Shown: positions 32,590-41,376 of the stretch, one piece after another
Layout: each line of letters begins with the position of its first letter
Position numbering within the stretch: the stretch's first letter is position 1
Assembly (NCBI RefSeq): GCF_900199205.1
Contig: NZ_OBMJ01000001.1
Span: 930,001-994,000 of the forward strand
Length of the DNA: 64,000 bases
From: Streptomyces sp. 1331.2
GTDB lineage: Bacteria > Actinomycetota > Actinomycetes > Streptomycetales > Streptomycetaceae
Reading direction: 5' to 3'
Made by a program: the position numbers and the translations under genes
The notes under the pieces: generated by a model
The model's input: only the letters and a program-made list of their open reading frames with translations
Told to the model about the DNA's origin: nothing
The model's database searches: none

Positions 32590-33843
32590 TCAGCTCGTCG
32601 AGGCTCCGGGGCCGGGCGGACCCGCCGGACCAGCCGGTCCCGCCGTCCACACCTGGGCCACCAGGCGCTGCCAGTCGTCCACCACGGCGCCCAGTTCGAA
32701 GTGCTCCAGCGCGTGCGCCCGGGCGGCGGCGCCGAGGCCTGCGCGGTTGATCGCCAGCACCCTGCCCAGGGCCTCGGCGAGGGCCAACGGGTCGCCCGGG
32801 GCGACGAGCGCGCCGGTGGCGCCGTCCCGGACCACCTCGCGCACCCAGCCGACGTCGGTGGCGACGGCCGGCACCCCGGCCAGCGCCGCTTCGATCAGCG
32901 CCCCGGGCACGCCCTCGCTGTCGCTGGTGAGCAGCAGCGCGTCGGCGGCGCGGTAGAGCGGGGCCGGGTCCGGCAGGGGGCCGAGGAAGTGGGCGCGGGC
33001 GGCCGCCGGGTGGCGGGCCAGCGTCTCGCGCAGCGGGCCGTCCCCGGCGACGGCGAGCCGGACGTCGGGCAGGCGGTCGAGTACGTCCAGGGCGAGGTCG
33101 AGTCGCTTCTCGGGCGCTATCGCACCGATCCAGGCGACCAACAGGACGTCCGCCGGCAGGCCCAGCGCGTACCGGGCCGCGCGCCGGTCGTCCCGGCCGC
33201 CGGCGGGCGGATAGCTTTCCGCCGCACGGGAGTTGGGGATCACGTGCACCTTGCCCTCAGGCAGCCCGAACTGCTCCTCCAGGACGGCCCGCGCCTCGTC
33301 GGTGAGCGTGGTGACGGCGGCGGCGCGGTGCATCAGCGCACCGCCGCGCACCCTGCGCAGCCGGGTGGCGGTCCAGTAGCGGGGGTGGCCGACGGAGACG
33401 TAGACGAAGGGGGTGCGGGTGCCGGCCAGGGCGAGCGCGCAGGCGGCCAGGGTGTCGGAGCCGTGGGCGAGCACCACGTCGGCGGAGCGCGCGGCGGAGC
33501 GCAGCGACAGCAGGGTGCGCGGGCGCAGGCGGCCGGGGCCGAGGACGGCGGCGGTGCGCAGCAGGGCGGGGGCGTCGGCGCAGTCGCCGGGTTCGGCCTC
33601 GGCGGCTCCGGCGGCTCCTGCGGTCTCGGGGGCTACGGCGGCCCCGGTGGCCCCGGCGACTCGGGGGTGGTGGACGGCCGGGTGCGGGGCGAGGGCGCAC
33701 AGCGCGGAGGACTGGCCCCGCCGGCCCAGTTCCCGGTGGAGGTCACGGGCGAAGTTCTGGGCGCCCCCACGGCGTGCATCACTGATCAGGTGCAGGACTC
33801 GCGGTCGGGTTCCGGCCGAATCGGCCGACATATGGTCGGGCAT
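32590..33843 (-). CDS. glycosyltransferase family 4 (GT-B)
   Basis: 417-residue GT4/GT1-type glycosyltransferase. N-terminal R-V-L-H-L-I-S-D-A-R-R-G-G-A-Q-N-F is the acceptor-side Gly loop; the donor half shows V-H-V-I-P-N-S, A-W-I-G-A-I-A-P-E-K-R-L-D-L-A-L, V-A-G-D-G-P-L-R and the E-x7-E region S-D-S-E-G-V-P-G-A-L-I-E-A-A-L-A-G-V-P. Residues about 80-105 are Ala/Gly/Glu-rich. Substrates unknown. Start ATG 33843 has AAGG nine nt upstream; ATG 33831 is an alternative. Confidence 0.88.
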   Translation of the reverse strand: MPDHMSADSAGTRPRVLHLISDARRGGAQNFARDLHRELGRRGQSSALCALAPHPAVHHPRVAGATGAAVAPETAGAAGAAEAEPGDCADAPALLRTAAVLGPGRLRPRTLLSLRSAARSADVVLAHGSDTLAACALALAGTRTPFVYVSVGHPRYWTATRLRRVRGGALMHRAAAVTTLTDEARAVLEEQFGLPEGKVHVIPNSRAAESYPPAGGRDDRRAARYALGLPADVLLVAWIGAIAPEKRLDLALDVLDRLPDVRLAVAGDGPLRETLARHPAAARAHFLGPLPDPAPLYRAADALLLTSDSEGVPGALIEAALAGVPAVATDVGWVREVVRDGATGALVAPGDPLALAEALGRVLAINRAGLGAAARAHALEHFELGAVVDDWQRLVAQVWTAGPAGPAGPPGPGASTS

Positions 33844-34345
33844 GGACCGACCTTGGCACAGCGCCCCGCCCGGTACAGCCCCTTCGCGCAACCTGGTGGT
33901 GGCCCTTCCGCCCGCGCCCGTACATCCGATGTGCGCCAGAGACCCGCCGTCGTGCGCCGGTTGCGACCGCCGTGCGCCCCGTCTCACCCCCCGCCGCACT
34001 CCGGCTCGCCCCCGTTGCGCCGGACCACCTCCGCGCCGCCTTCGTTTCTGCTCCGGCGCCGGCTCCTCGACCGGGCCCGGCGCCGGCTCCGGTGCCGGGG
34101 GGCGCCGAATGCCGGGTCAAGTCCGGTGAGTCCTAGGCCAGTTAGGGCGGGACAATGGCCACCGATAGGCCCGTACGCGGAGCGCCCGGGCGCCGCCCGG
34201 CCCGGCACCGGGAGGCGCCGAGGCGGTTACGCGGATCGGGTGAACGCGGTTGGACCTCGGCGCGGACCGCTCGGCAGGATGTCCGGTCGGGGCACCGCAG
34301 GGTCGCCCCATCTCCCCCTTTCCCGTACGGATTTGGAGTCGCCCG
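33844..34345. other. divergent intergenic region glycosyltransferase/mscL
   Basis: About 500 bp. I find no ORF with a believable start and no long perfect palindrome. The segment 34120-34170 is the least GC-rich and is the most likely place for the mscL promoter. Confidence 0.4.
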
Positions 34346-34792
34346 GTGTTCAAGGGATTCCGCAGCTTCCTGCTGCGCGGCAACGTGGTGGACCTCGCGG
34401 TCGGCATCGTGATCGGCGCGGCCTTCACCGCCGTCGTCACCGGATTCGTCAGCGCCTTCCTCACCCCGCTGGTCGGGGTCGCGTCCGGCGCCGTCGGCGA
34501 CTTCACCCAGAAGACCTTCGAGGTGGCCGGCACCCGGTTCCCGTACGGCCTGTTCGTCAACGCGGTGATCGGCTTCGTCCTCACCGCGGCGGTCATCTAC
34601 TTCGCCGTGGTGCTGCCGGTCGGCAAGCTGCAGACGCGCTTCGAATCAGCCAAGCCCGCGCCGGTGGCGAAGGTGGACTGCCCGGAGTGCCTGAGCTCGA
34701 TCCCGGCCGCCGCGACCCGCTGCTCCTTCTGCACCTCGGAGGTCGCCAAGCCGGGCCTGCCCGCCCAGACCCAGGCGCTGCAGTCACACTGA
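34346..34792 (+). CDS. mscL: large-conductance mechanosensitive channel MscL with zinc-ribbon tail
   Basis: 148-residue MscL, a homopentameric channel that opens on hypo-osmotic shock. F-K-G-F-R-S-F-L-L-R-G-N-V-V-D-L-A-V-G-I-V-I-G-A-A-F forms the N-terminal helix and TM1 pore; TM2 is near residues 71-93. Instead of ending after the cytoplasmic helix, the C-terminus carries C-P-E-C and C-S-F-C pairs 17 residues apart, a small zinc ribbon. GTG start with GGAG 9 nt upstream. Monocistronic with a hairpin 134 bp after the stop. Confidence 0.93.
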   Translation: MFKGFRSFLLRGNVVDLAVGIVIGAAFTAVVTGFVSAFLTPLVGVASGAVGDFTQKTFEVAGTRFPYGLFVNAVIGFVLTAAVIYFAVVLPVGKLQTRFESAKPAPVAKVDCPECLSSIPAAATRCSFCTSEVAKPGLPAQTQALQSH

Positions 34793-34925
34793 CCGGCCCG
34801 CGCCGGCACCGCCGACCAGCGTCGGCCCAGGTCGGCCCAGGTCGGCCCGCACCTGCGCGCCCGCGTCGCGTGCTCACATCACGTGGTCGGCGAGCCGACG
34901 GGACATTTATTCCCGAAACATTCAC

Positions 34926-34954
34926 GAGCCTCCGCCGCCCCTCGGCGGGGGCTC
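34926..34954 (+). terminator. hairpin terminator after mscL
   Basis: 12-bp stem GAGCCTCCGCCG / CGGCGGGGGCTC with one T-G pair and a CCCCT loop. Confidence 0.7.
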
Positions 34955-35106
34955 GAATGCGCCGGCGCACGCCCTGTCCGCAAAAGTTTCTCCACCGGCC
35001 CCGCAACCGGCCACCGGCCGGTCACCGCAAGGCCATCCGGCCGCGCCGTCCGGCCGCTGTTCGATCACTGACGGGGCGCCAAGGTTGTCCGGAAGAGGAC
35101 GTCGGT

Positions 35107-35157
35107 ATGTCCGTTCTTCCTACTTTCGAAACCTTTGTGCGAGCGAAGACTGTGTAA
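35107..35157 (+). CDS. possible 16-codon ORF in the DUF6643 upstream region
   Basis: ATG preceded by AGAGGA 9 nt upstream, encoding M-S-V-L-P-T-F-E-T-F-V-R-A-K-T-V. It sits in a locally AT-rich stretch 65 bp before the DUF6643 gene. The good ribosome site is the only support. The rest of the 34793-35221 gap holds the mscL terminator and no other ORF. Confidence 0.25.
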   Translation: MSVLPTFETFVRAKTV

Positions 35158-35221
35158 ACACTCGAACTGCTCCCCCTCCCGCTCTCCTCAGCAGCCGCAT
35201 TGTGGGCTTACCGTATGCCCC

Positions 35222-36004
35222 ATGACCTCGCCCCGCTCCTACGACGGAGTCGGCTACCCCTCTCCGTCCTTCTCCTCCGGCACGCCGATTTACGACAGCC
35301 TCGTGGCTGAGCGCGGCGTCCCCCAGATCGCGCCCATCAACGTGCCGGCCGCCCTGCCGCCGGCGCTGTCGTCCGGCTACGGATCAAATCTCGGCCCCTC
35401 CTACGAGAACCGGTACGGCAACGGGTACGAAAGCGCCGGCAGCAACCTCCCCGCGCTGCCGCCCGCCCGCCTCGCTCTGGGCCCCGGCCCGAGCAGCGGC
35501 CCCTCCGCCGGCCCCGCCACGGCGTACATCCCGGCGCAGCCCGCTCCGGCGTACGCCACCCCCCAGCCGGCGGTCCCCGGCTACGGCGCCCCCCAGCCGT
35601 ACCAGCGACCGCAGGCCGGCGCCCCGGCCTTCACCCAGACCGCCAGCGGCGGCTACCAGCCGAGCGGCGGCCAGAGCTTCGGCGGCCAGAACACCTTCAT
35701 CGGCGGCCAGGCCGGCCCGCAGAACTTCGGCGCGCAGCCGGTCGGCCACCCGGCCGGATTCGGCCAGAGCCAGCCCGGCGGGCCGCAGGGCTTCGGCGGA
35801 CCGCAGTCCTTCGGCGGCCAGAACGGCGTCGGCCCCGGTTTCCAGGGCCAGGGCGGCGACCAGTCCTTCGGCGGCGCCCAGCTGCGCCCGGCCATGGCGC
35901 CGGTCGCGCCGGTCCGCCCGATGCAGCCGCAGCGTCCGGGGCCGTACGGCGAGCCCGGACAGTTCCAGAACGGCGGCTACCAGCCGCAGGGCCAGGGTTA
36001 CTGA
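35222..36004 (+). CDS. DUF6643-like Gly/Gln/Pro-rich protein
   Basis: 260-residue low-complexity protein. The first 45 residues are conserved-looking (M-T-S-P-R-S-Y-D-G-V-G-Y, then T-P-I-Y-D-S-L-V-A-E-R-G-V-P-Q-I-A-P-I), which I associate with streptomycete DUF6643. The remainder is repeats of Q-S-F-G-G-Q, Q-P-G-G-P-Q-G-F-G-G and P-A-P-A-Y. No signal peptide or membrane span. It could phase-separate or act as a flexible scaffold; function unknown. TACCGT lies 7 nt before the ATG and no Shine-Dalgarno is evident, so it is probably leaderless. Confidence 0.75.
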   Translation: MTSPRSYDGVGYPSPSFSSGTPIYDSLVAERGVPQIAPINVPAALPPALSSGYGSNLGPSYENRYGNGYESAGSNLPALPPARLALGPGPSSGPSAGPATAYIPAQPAPAYATPQPAVPGYGAPQPYQRPQAGAPAFTQTASGGYQPSGGQSFGGQNTFIGGQAGPQNFGAQPVGHPAGFGQSQPGGPQGFGGPQSFGGQNGVGPGFQGQGGDQSFGGAQLRPAMAPVAPVRPMQPQRPGPYGEPGQFQNGGYQPQGQGY

Positions 36005-36108
36005 ACCACCGGCTCCCCGAGGCCGCCCCCCACGCGGCCCGCACCCGCACCACCTGAGCGCCACCCGGCGACCCCTGAACGCCGGGCGAATGGAGAACAC
36101 GGGTCATC

Positions 36109-36154
36109 CACGGACCGCCCGGAACGCCCCCCACGGCGTCCCGGGCGGTCCGTG
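36109..36154 (+). terminator. 20-bp hairpin terminator after DUF6643 gene
   Basis: Arms of 20 bp (left begins CACGGACCGCCCGG) with one mismatch and a 6-nt loop. Confidence 0.85.
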
Positions 36155-36252
36155 CGCCTATCCGGGCATGGTCGGGGCGCAGGTCCGTGCGCAGGTCCGT
36201 GCGTATACGGGGGCGGTGCGAGCTGCCGGAACCCTGCTGGCAGGATGGGGGG

Positions 36253-37128
36253 ATGCAGCTCACCGGACTCCACGTCTACCCCGTCAAGTCCATGTACCGC
36301 CTGAGCCCGGAGACCGCCGAGGTCCACCCCTGGGGCCTGGTCGGAGACCGCCGCTGGATGCTCGCCGACCCGACCGGACGCTTCGTCAGCCAGCGCGAGA
36401 ACACCGCCCTCGGACAGATCCGGCCCGGGCTCCTGCCCGACGGCTCGCTGACGCTGACCGCCCCCGACGGCTCGCGGATCGAGGTGCCCGCCCCTGCCAT
36501 CGCCGCCGGCGACCCGCTCGCCGACGTCGAGGTCTGGGGCGACCGCTTCCACGCCGTCGAAGCCGCCAAGGAAGCGCACGCGTGGATAGCCGAACACCTC
36601 GGCGACTACCGCCTGGTGCACCTGGACGACCCGCTCGCCCGGCCCGTCGACCCCGAGTACGGCCGGCCCGGCGACACCGTCTCGATGGCCGACGGCTTCC
36701 CGCTGCTGCTCACGACCAGCGCCTCGCTCGACCGGCTCAACGAGCTGATCGCCGCCGAGCACCCGGAGGACCACGAGACCCTGCCCATGGAGCGCTTCCG
36801 CCCCAACGTGGTGGTTGCCGGTACCGCGCCCTGGGCCGAGGACGGCTGGCGCCGGATCCGGATCGGCGGGCTCACCTTCAAGGTGGTCAAGCCCTGCGGC
36901 CGCTGCGTCGTCACCACCACCGATCAGGAGACCGGCGAACGGCGCGGCAAGGAGCCGCTGCGCACCCTGGCCCGGCACCACCGGCTGTTGCGCAAGGCCG
37001 CGTTCGGGCAGAACCTGATCCCCGAGCGGCCGGTCGGCGTCGAGGGGGACGTGCTCGGCACGCTGCGCGTGGGCGACGAGGTCGAGGTGCTGGAGGACGG
37101 GGCGCACTGGCCGGCCGACGGGCACTGA
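36253..37128 (+). CDS. MOSC-domain molybdenum cofactor protein (YcbX/mARC-like)
   Basis: 291-residue MOSC protein. The N-terminal beta-barrel domain has L-T-G-L-H-V-Y-P-V-K-S-M and W-G-L-V-G-D-R-R-W-M-L. The C-terminal MOSC domain has M-E-R-F-R-P-N-V-V-V-A-G, V-K-P-C-G-R-C-V-V-T-T-T-D (the Cys expected to ligate Mo) and F-G-Q-N. Relatives reduce N-hydroxylated compounds or S-oxides with electrons from a ferredoxin; no such domain is fused here. ATG with GGATGGGGGG close upstream. Monocistronic. Confidence 0.9.
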   Translation: MQLTGLHVYPVKSMYRLSPETAEVHPWGLVGDRRWMLADPTGRFVSQRENTALGQIRPGLLPDGSLTLTAPDGSRIEVPAPAIAAGDPLADVEVWGDRFHAVEAAKEAHAWIAEHLGDYRLVHLDDPLARPVDPEYGRPGDTVSMADGFPLLLTTSASLDRLNELIAAEHPEDHETLPMERFRPNVVVAGTAPWAEDGWRRIRIGGLTFKVVKPCGRCVVTTTDQETGERRGKEPLRTLARHHRLLRKAAFGQNLIPERPVGVEGDVLGTLRVGDEVEVLEDGAHWPADGH

Positions 37129-37149
37129 GCGCGCGGCGCGGCGCGCAGG

Positions 37150-37184
37150 ACCGGCGGGCAGAACCGGCGGGCAGAACCGGCGGT
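37150..37184. repeat. 13-bp direct repeat after MOSC gene
   Basis: Unit ACCGGCGGGCAGA in nearly three tandem copies, 22 bp after the MOSC stop. No known role. Confidence 0.7.
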
Positions 37185-37390
37185 CGTCCCCGGGCGGAAC
37201 CACTGCTGTGCGTGCTCGTTGAAACAAGTGGTCGGAACCTGTGGCCGCAGTGAGCACTACCGGTGCCCGCGCGACGGAGCGCGGCCGGACCACCCACGTG
37301 GGCGCGCTACGGTGGGCGGACGGCCCGCGCACCCCCGCGCGTTCGGCCCGTTGATCGCCGGCTCGACGAAGGTGGGGACGACAGACCGTC

Positions 37391-39922
37391 ATGGCTGAGC
37401 ACAGGGTCCGGGTCACCCAGGACAGCGCATCCCGCTGGCGTCGCCGGGCGGGCGACTACGACACGCTCGCGGAGGCCCTGGCGGCCGCCGAACCGGGCGA
37501 CACCGTGACCGTCCGGCCCGGCACCTTCCGGGAGAACCTGCTGCTGGACAAGCCGGTGACGATCGTCCCGGCCCAGGGCCCGGGCACCGTGCGGATCGAG
37601 CCGCCGTCCGGGGTGGCGATCACCGTCACCGCCGCGGCGACCGTCCGCGACCTGGTCGTGGAGGGCGGCGACACGTCCTCCCCGGCCGTCCTGGTCACCG
37701 GCGAGCAGGCCACGCCCGCGCTCAGCGGCTGCCGGATCGAGACCCGCTCGGCCACCGGGATCGAGGTCGCGGCCGGCGCCCGGCCTACCCTGCGCGGCTG
37801 CGTGGTCGCCAACCCGGGCGGGCTCGGACTGCGACTGCGCGGCGAGGGCACCGCCGCCGCCTTCGAGGACTGCGAGGTCGCCGCCGCCGGACAGGCCGGG
37901 CTCGCCGTCCTCGGCGGCGCCACCGCCGCACTGGACCGCTGCCGCATCCACCACGCCTCCGGCGCGGGCGTGCTGCTCTCCGACCCCGGCAGCGCGGCCG
38001 AACTGACCGACTGTGAGATCTACGAGATCCGCGGCAGCGGCGTGCAGGCCGAGTCACAGTCGGGCGGGCGGCTCGTCGACTGCGAGATCCACCGGGTCAC
38101 CGGCAACGGCCTGACCCTGGACGGCGCGGCCGAACTCGTGCTCACCGGCTGCCGGGTGCACGACCTGCCGGAGAACGGCGCCGACCTGCGCGGGCGCGCC
38201 CGGCTCAGCCTCGCGCACACCACCGTCCGGGACTTCGGGCGCGGGGCGCTGTCGGTCTGGGACCAGGGCACCGAGGCCGTCGCGGAAGCCTGCCAGATCC
38301 ACGGCTCCACCGGCGAGTACCCGGCGCTGTGGGTCAGCGACGGCGCCCGGCTCACCCTCACCGACTGCTCGCTGCACGACCTGCCGGACGCCCTGTTCGT
38401 CCTCGACCGGGACTCCGCCGCCACCGCCGAGGGCTGCTCGTTCAGCCGGATCCGCAGCTCGGCGGTCTCGGTCAGCGGCGGGGCCACCGTCTCGCTGGCC
38501 TCCTGCCGGGTGCAGGAGGCCGGGACGGGACTCTGGTTCCGCGACCACGGCAGCGGCGGGCAGCTCACCGACTGCGAGATCTCCGACGTCGCGACCGGGG
38601 TGATCGTCACGAAGGGCGCCGATCCGGTACTGCGCGACTGCACCGTCCGGGCCAGCACGGACGCCGGGGTGTACGTGTCGGCGCAGGGGCGGGGCACCTT
38701 CGAGAACTGCCGGGTCTCGCACGGCAAGGGCTTCGGCTTCCACATCATCGACGGCTGCCGGACGCAGCTCACCCGGTGCCGGGCGGAGCAGAACGAGCGG
38801 GCCGGGTTCGAATTCTCCGAGCCGGGGCCGATCGCGGAGGGGTGCACCGCGGATGACGTGGGGGCGCCTCCGCTGTCCGCCGTTCCGGCGGGTGGCGGCG
38901 TCGGGGGCGGCGGTGGGGTCGGTGGCGGCGGTGGGGCAGCCCTGGGTCCGGGGGTGGGTCGCGAGTCGGCGGTAGGCCCGGGGCCGGGGGCTTCGTACGG
39001 CGGTACGGACGTTCCGGCACCGCGGTCGTCCCAACTGACCGCCGCCGCACAGGCGTTGGCTCCGTCCGCGGCAGCCTCGGCGGTGATCGGACCGATCCCG
39101 GACTGCCGGCCCGCCGAGGAGGCGCTCGCCGAGCTGGACTCGCTGGTCGGGCTGGCCACGGTGAAGCAGGAGGTGCGCACCCTGATCGACCTGATCTCGG
39201 TCGGGCGGCGCCGCCGCCAGGCGGGGCTCAAGGCGCCCTCGCTCCGCCGCCACCTGGTCTTCACCGGCGCCCCCGGCACCGGCAAGACCACCGTCGCCCG
39301 GCTCTACGGCGAGATCCTCGCGTCGCTCGGGGTGCTCCAGCGCGGCCACCTGGTCGAGGTGGCCCGGGTCGACCTGGTCGGCGAGCACATCGGCTCCACC
39401 GCGATCCGCACCGCGGCCGCCTTCGACCGGGCGCGCGGCGGGGTGCTCTTCATCGACGAGGCGTACGCGCTCGCCCCGGAGGACGGCGCTCGGGACTTCG
39501 GGCGCGAGGCGATCGACACCCTGGTCAAACTGATGGAGGACCACCGGGACGAGGTGGTCGTCATCGTGGCTGGCTACACCGCCGAGATGGAGCGCTTCCT
39601 CTCCGCCAACCCCGGTGTCTCCTCCCGTTTCTCACGCACCATCAGCTTCCCCGACTACACGGCGGACGAGCTGCTGGAGATCGCCCGGGCGCAGTGCGCG
39701 GAGCACGAGTACGCGCTCTCGGAGGGAACCGAGCAGGCGCTGCTCGCACACTTCGGAGGACTGGAGCGCGGCCCCAACTTCGGCAACGGGCGCACCGCTC
39801 GGCAGGTCTTCGAGAGCATGGTCGAGCGGCACGCGGTACGGGTCGCCCACCTCGCCGACCCGTCCACCGAGGAACTCCAGCTGCTCGTTCCGGCCGACCT
39901 GCCGACGGTGCCGCTGCCGTAG
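37391..39922 (+). CDS. right-handed beta-helix / CbxX-type AAA+ ATPase fusion
   Basis: 843-residue two-part protein. Residues about 25-490 are a right-handed parallel beta-helix (NosD/pectate-lyase-like) of some 18-20 coils with repeated G-C-R-I, D-C-E-I, G-x-G-V and S-G motifs. A Gly-rich linker (about 500-545) leads to an AAA+ domain of the CbxX/CfxQ and EccA type: G-A-P-G-T-G-K-T at 626-633, Walker B L-F-I-D-E-A at 686-691, G-Y-T-A-E-M-E-R-F-L, S-R-F-S-R-T-I-S-F-P and a sensor-2 region G-N-G-R-T-A-R. No signal peptide, so it is cytoplasmic. The ATPase family remodels partners (Rubisco activase CbxX, ESX chaperone EccA); here the beta-helix probably binds the substrate. No ESX or Rubisco gene is near. 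Confidence 0.88.
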   Translation: MAEHRVRVTQDSASRWRRRAGDYDTLAEALAAAEPGDTVTVRPGTFRENLLLDKPVTIVPAQGPGTVRIEPPSGVAITVTAAATVRDLVVEGGDTSSPAVLVTGEQATPALSGCRIETRSATGIEVAAGARPTLRGCVVANPGGLGLRLRGEGTAAAFEDCEVAAAGQAGLAVLGGATAALDRCRIHHASGAGVLLSDPGSAAELTDCEIYEIRGSGVQAESQSGGRLVDCEIHRVTGNGLTLDGAAELVLTGCRVHDLPENGADLRGRARLSLAHTTVRDFGRGALSVWDQGTEAVAEACQIHGSTGEYPALWVSDGARLTLTDCSLHDLPDALFVLDRDSAATAEGCSFSRIRSSAVSVSGGATVSLASCRVQEAGTGLWFRDHGSGGQLTDCEISDVATGVIVTKGADPVLRDCTVRASTDAGVYVSAQGRGTFENCRVSHGKGFGFHIIDGCRTQLTRCRAEQNERAGFEFSEPGPIAEGCTADDVGAPPLSAVPAGGGVGGGGGVGGGGGAALGPGVGRESAVGPGPGASYGGTDVPAPRSSQLTAAAQALAPSAAASAVIGPIPDCRPAEEALAELDSLVGLATVKQEVRTLIDLISVGRRRRQAGLKAPSLRRHLVFTGAPGTGKTTVARLYGEILASLGVLQRGHLVEVARVDLVGEHIGSTAIRTAAAFDRARGGVLFIDEAYALAPEDGARDFGREAIDTLVKLMEDHRDEVVVIVAGYTAEMERFLSANPGVSSRFSRTISFPDYTADELLEIARAQCAEHEYALSEGTEQALLAHFGGLERGPNFGNGRTARQVFESMVERHAVRVAHLADPSTEELQLLVPADLPTVPLP

Positions 39923-39924
39923 CG

Positions 39925-40025
39925 CCGACAGATGACAGCCGACAGATAACAGATAGCAGATAACAGAATCTGAAATCTGTCGGCTGTTAGTTGTCATCTG
40001 TCGGCTGTCGGCTGTCGGTTGTCAG
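39925..40025. repeat. GACAG-family repeat element, copy A
   Basis: Direct copies of GACAGATGACAG/GACAGATAACAG-type units on the left and their complements (CTGTC-rich) on the right form a long imperfect hairpin between the convergent AAA+ and cds1 genes. Related arrays lie at 43951-44050 and 53250-53335. It probably also terminates transcription. Confidence 0.75.
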
Positions 40026-40041
40026 CCGCGCGTTCCTGGTG

Positions 40042-41184
40042 TCAGCCCGTCCAGGGGCCGCCGGCGAGGAAGGACTCCAGCGCGGCCCGGTAGGGCGCGA
40101 TGTCGATCCGCTCACCGGCCAGCCAGTCATCCGAGTAGTACTTGTCGAGGTAGCGGTCCCCCGGGTCGCAGATGAGCCCGACCACGCTGCCCGTCCGCCC
40201 GGCCGCCCGCATCTCGGCGACGATCTGCAGCGCACTCCAGAGGCCGGTGCCGGTGGAGGCCCCTGCCTTCTTGCCGAGCACCTGCTCCAGCAGTCGTACG
40301 GCCGCGATCGAGGCGGCGTCCGGCACCTTCATCATCCGGTCGATCGCGCCGGGGACGAAGCTCGGCTCCATCCGGGGCCGCCCGATGCCCTCGATCCGCG
40401 ACCCGCTCTCGCAGACGGCGTCCGGGTCGTGGCGCACCCAGCCGTCGAAGAAGCAGGAGTTCTCCGGGTCCGCGACGCAGATCCGGGTGTCGAACTGCAT
40501 GTAGCGCACGTACCGGGCGATGGTGGCCGAGGTGCCGCCGGTCCCGGCGGTGGCGACGATCCAGGCCGGCTCGGGGTGCGGCTCCAGGCGCAGCTGGGCG
40601 AAGACCGACTCCGCGATGTTGTTGTTGCCGCGCCAGTCGGTGGCCCGCTCGGCGTAGGTGAACTGGTCCATGTAGTGGCCGCCGGTCTCCTCCGCGAGCC
40701 GGGCGGAGGCCTCGTACACCTCGTCCGAGCGCTCGACCAGGTGGCATTCGCCGCCGTGGAACTCGATCAGGTCGATCTTGGCCTGGCTGGTGCTCTTGGC
40801 CATGACGGCGATGAACGGCACGCCGATGAGCTGGGCGAAGTACGCCTCCGAGACGGCGGTGGAGCCGCTGGAGGCCTCGATCACCGGCTTGCCGGGGCGG
40901 ATCCAGCCGTTGCAGAGCCCGTAGAGGAAGAGCGAGCGGGCGAGGCGGTGCTTGAGCGAGCCGGTCGGATGGGTGGATTCGTCCTTGAGGTACAGGTCGA
41001 TCCCCCACTCGGCCGGCAGCGGGAAGCGCAGCAGGTGGGTGTCGGCGGAGCGATTGGCGTCGGCCTGGACCTTGCGCACCGCCTCCTTGAGCCAGGTGCG
41101 GTACTCCGCGTCGGAGCGGTCGACGTCGACGGTCGGCTCGATGCCGGGCCGGGGGCCGCGCTCGATGCCGGACTGGGTGCTCAT
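40042..41184 (-). CDS. cds1: L-cysteine desulfhydrase Cds1-like PLP enzyme
   Basis: 380-residue fold-type II PLP enzyme related to cysteine synthase. Residue order and text match actinobacterial Cds1, which releases H2S from cysteine: [13 protein letters not shown]78-H-R-L-A-R-S-L-F (PLP Lys), [13 protein letters not shown] (substrate loop), [11 protein letters not shown] (phosphate site) and S-T-G-T-G-L-W. Ordinary cysteine synthases have S-V-K-D-R instead. The ATG has GAGGAGA 10 nt upstream. The promoter lies before 41215, with an inverted repeat GTCAC-GATAA-GTGAC nearby. Confidence 0.87.
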   Translation of the reverse strand: MSTQSGIERGPRPGIEPTVDVDRSDAEYRTWLKEAVRKVQADANRSADTHLLRFPLPAEWGIDLYLKDESTHPTGSLKHRLARSLFLYGLCNGWIRPGKPVIEASSGSTAVSEAYFAQLIGVPFIAVMAKSTSQAKIDLIEFHGGECHLVERSDEVYEASARLAEETGGHYMDQFTYAERATDWRGNNNIAESVFAQLRLEPHPEPAWIVATAGTGGTSATIARYVRYMQFDTRICVADPENSCFFDGWVRHDPDAVCESGSRIEGIGRPRMEPSFVPGAIDRMMKVPDAASIAAVRLLEQVLGKKAGASTGTGLWSALQIVAEMRAAGRTGSVVGLICDPGDRYLDKYYSDDWLAGERIDIAPYRAALESFLAGGPWTG

Positions 41185-41236
41185 GGTCGCTGTCTCCTCG
41201 TAGTAACCCCCCACTGCTCACTACGAGTGTATGACG

Positions 41237-41251
41237 GTCACGATAAGTGAC
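41237..41251. promoter_or_regulatory. inverted repeat upstream of cds1
   Basis: GTCAC (41237-41241), GATAA, GTGAC (41247-41251). On the minus strand a TACACT -10 box lies a few bases downstream, so this repeat covers the -35 region of cds1. Confidence 0.5.
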
Positions 41252-41376
41252 ATTTTCCGGAGATCCAGGTTCCGCTTATCGGGCCCAGACCGGTCATTGG
41301 CTCCGGCCCTGTTGGCTCCGGCTGGTCACCGGCCCGACCCTGGCCACAGGAGCAGCTTTTGCCCGAACGGGCGTTC

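Noticed and set aside
39925-40025. CRISPR array
   Set aside because: Units are short, variable and without unique spacers, and the second half is the inverted complement of the first.
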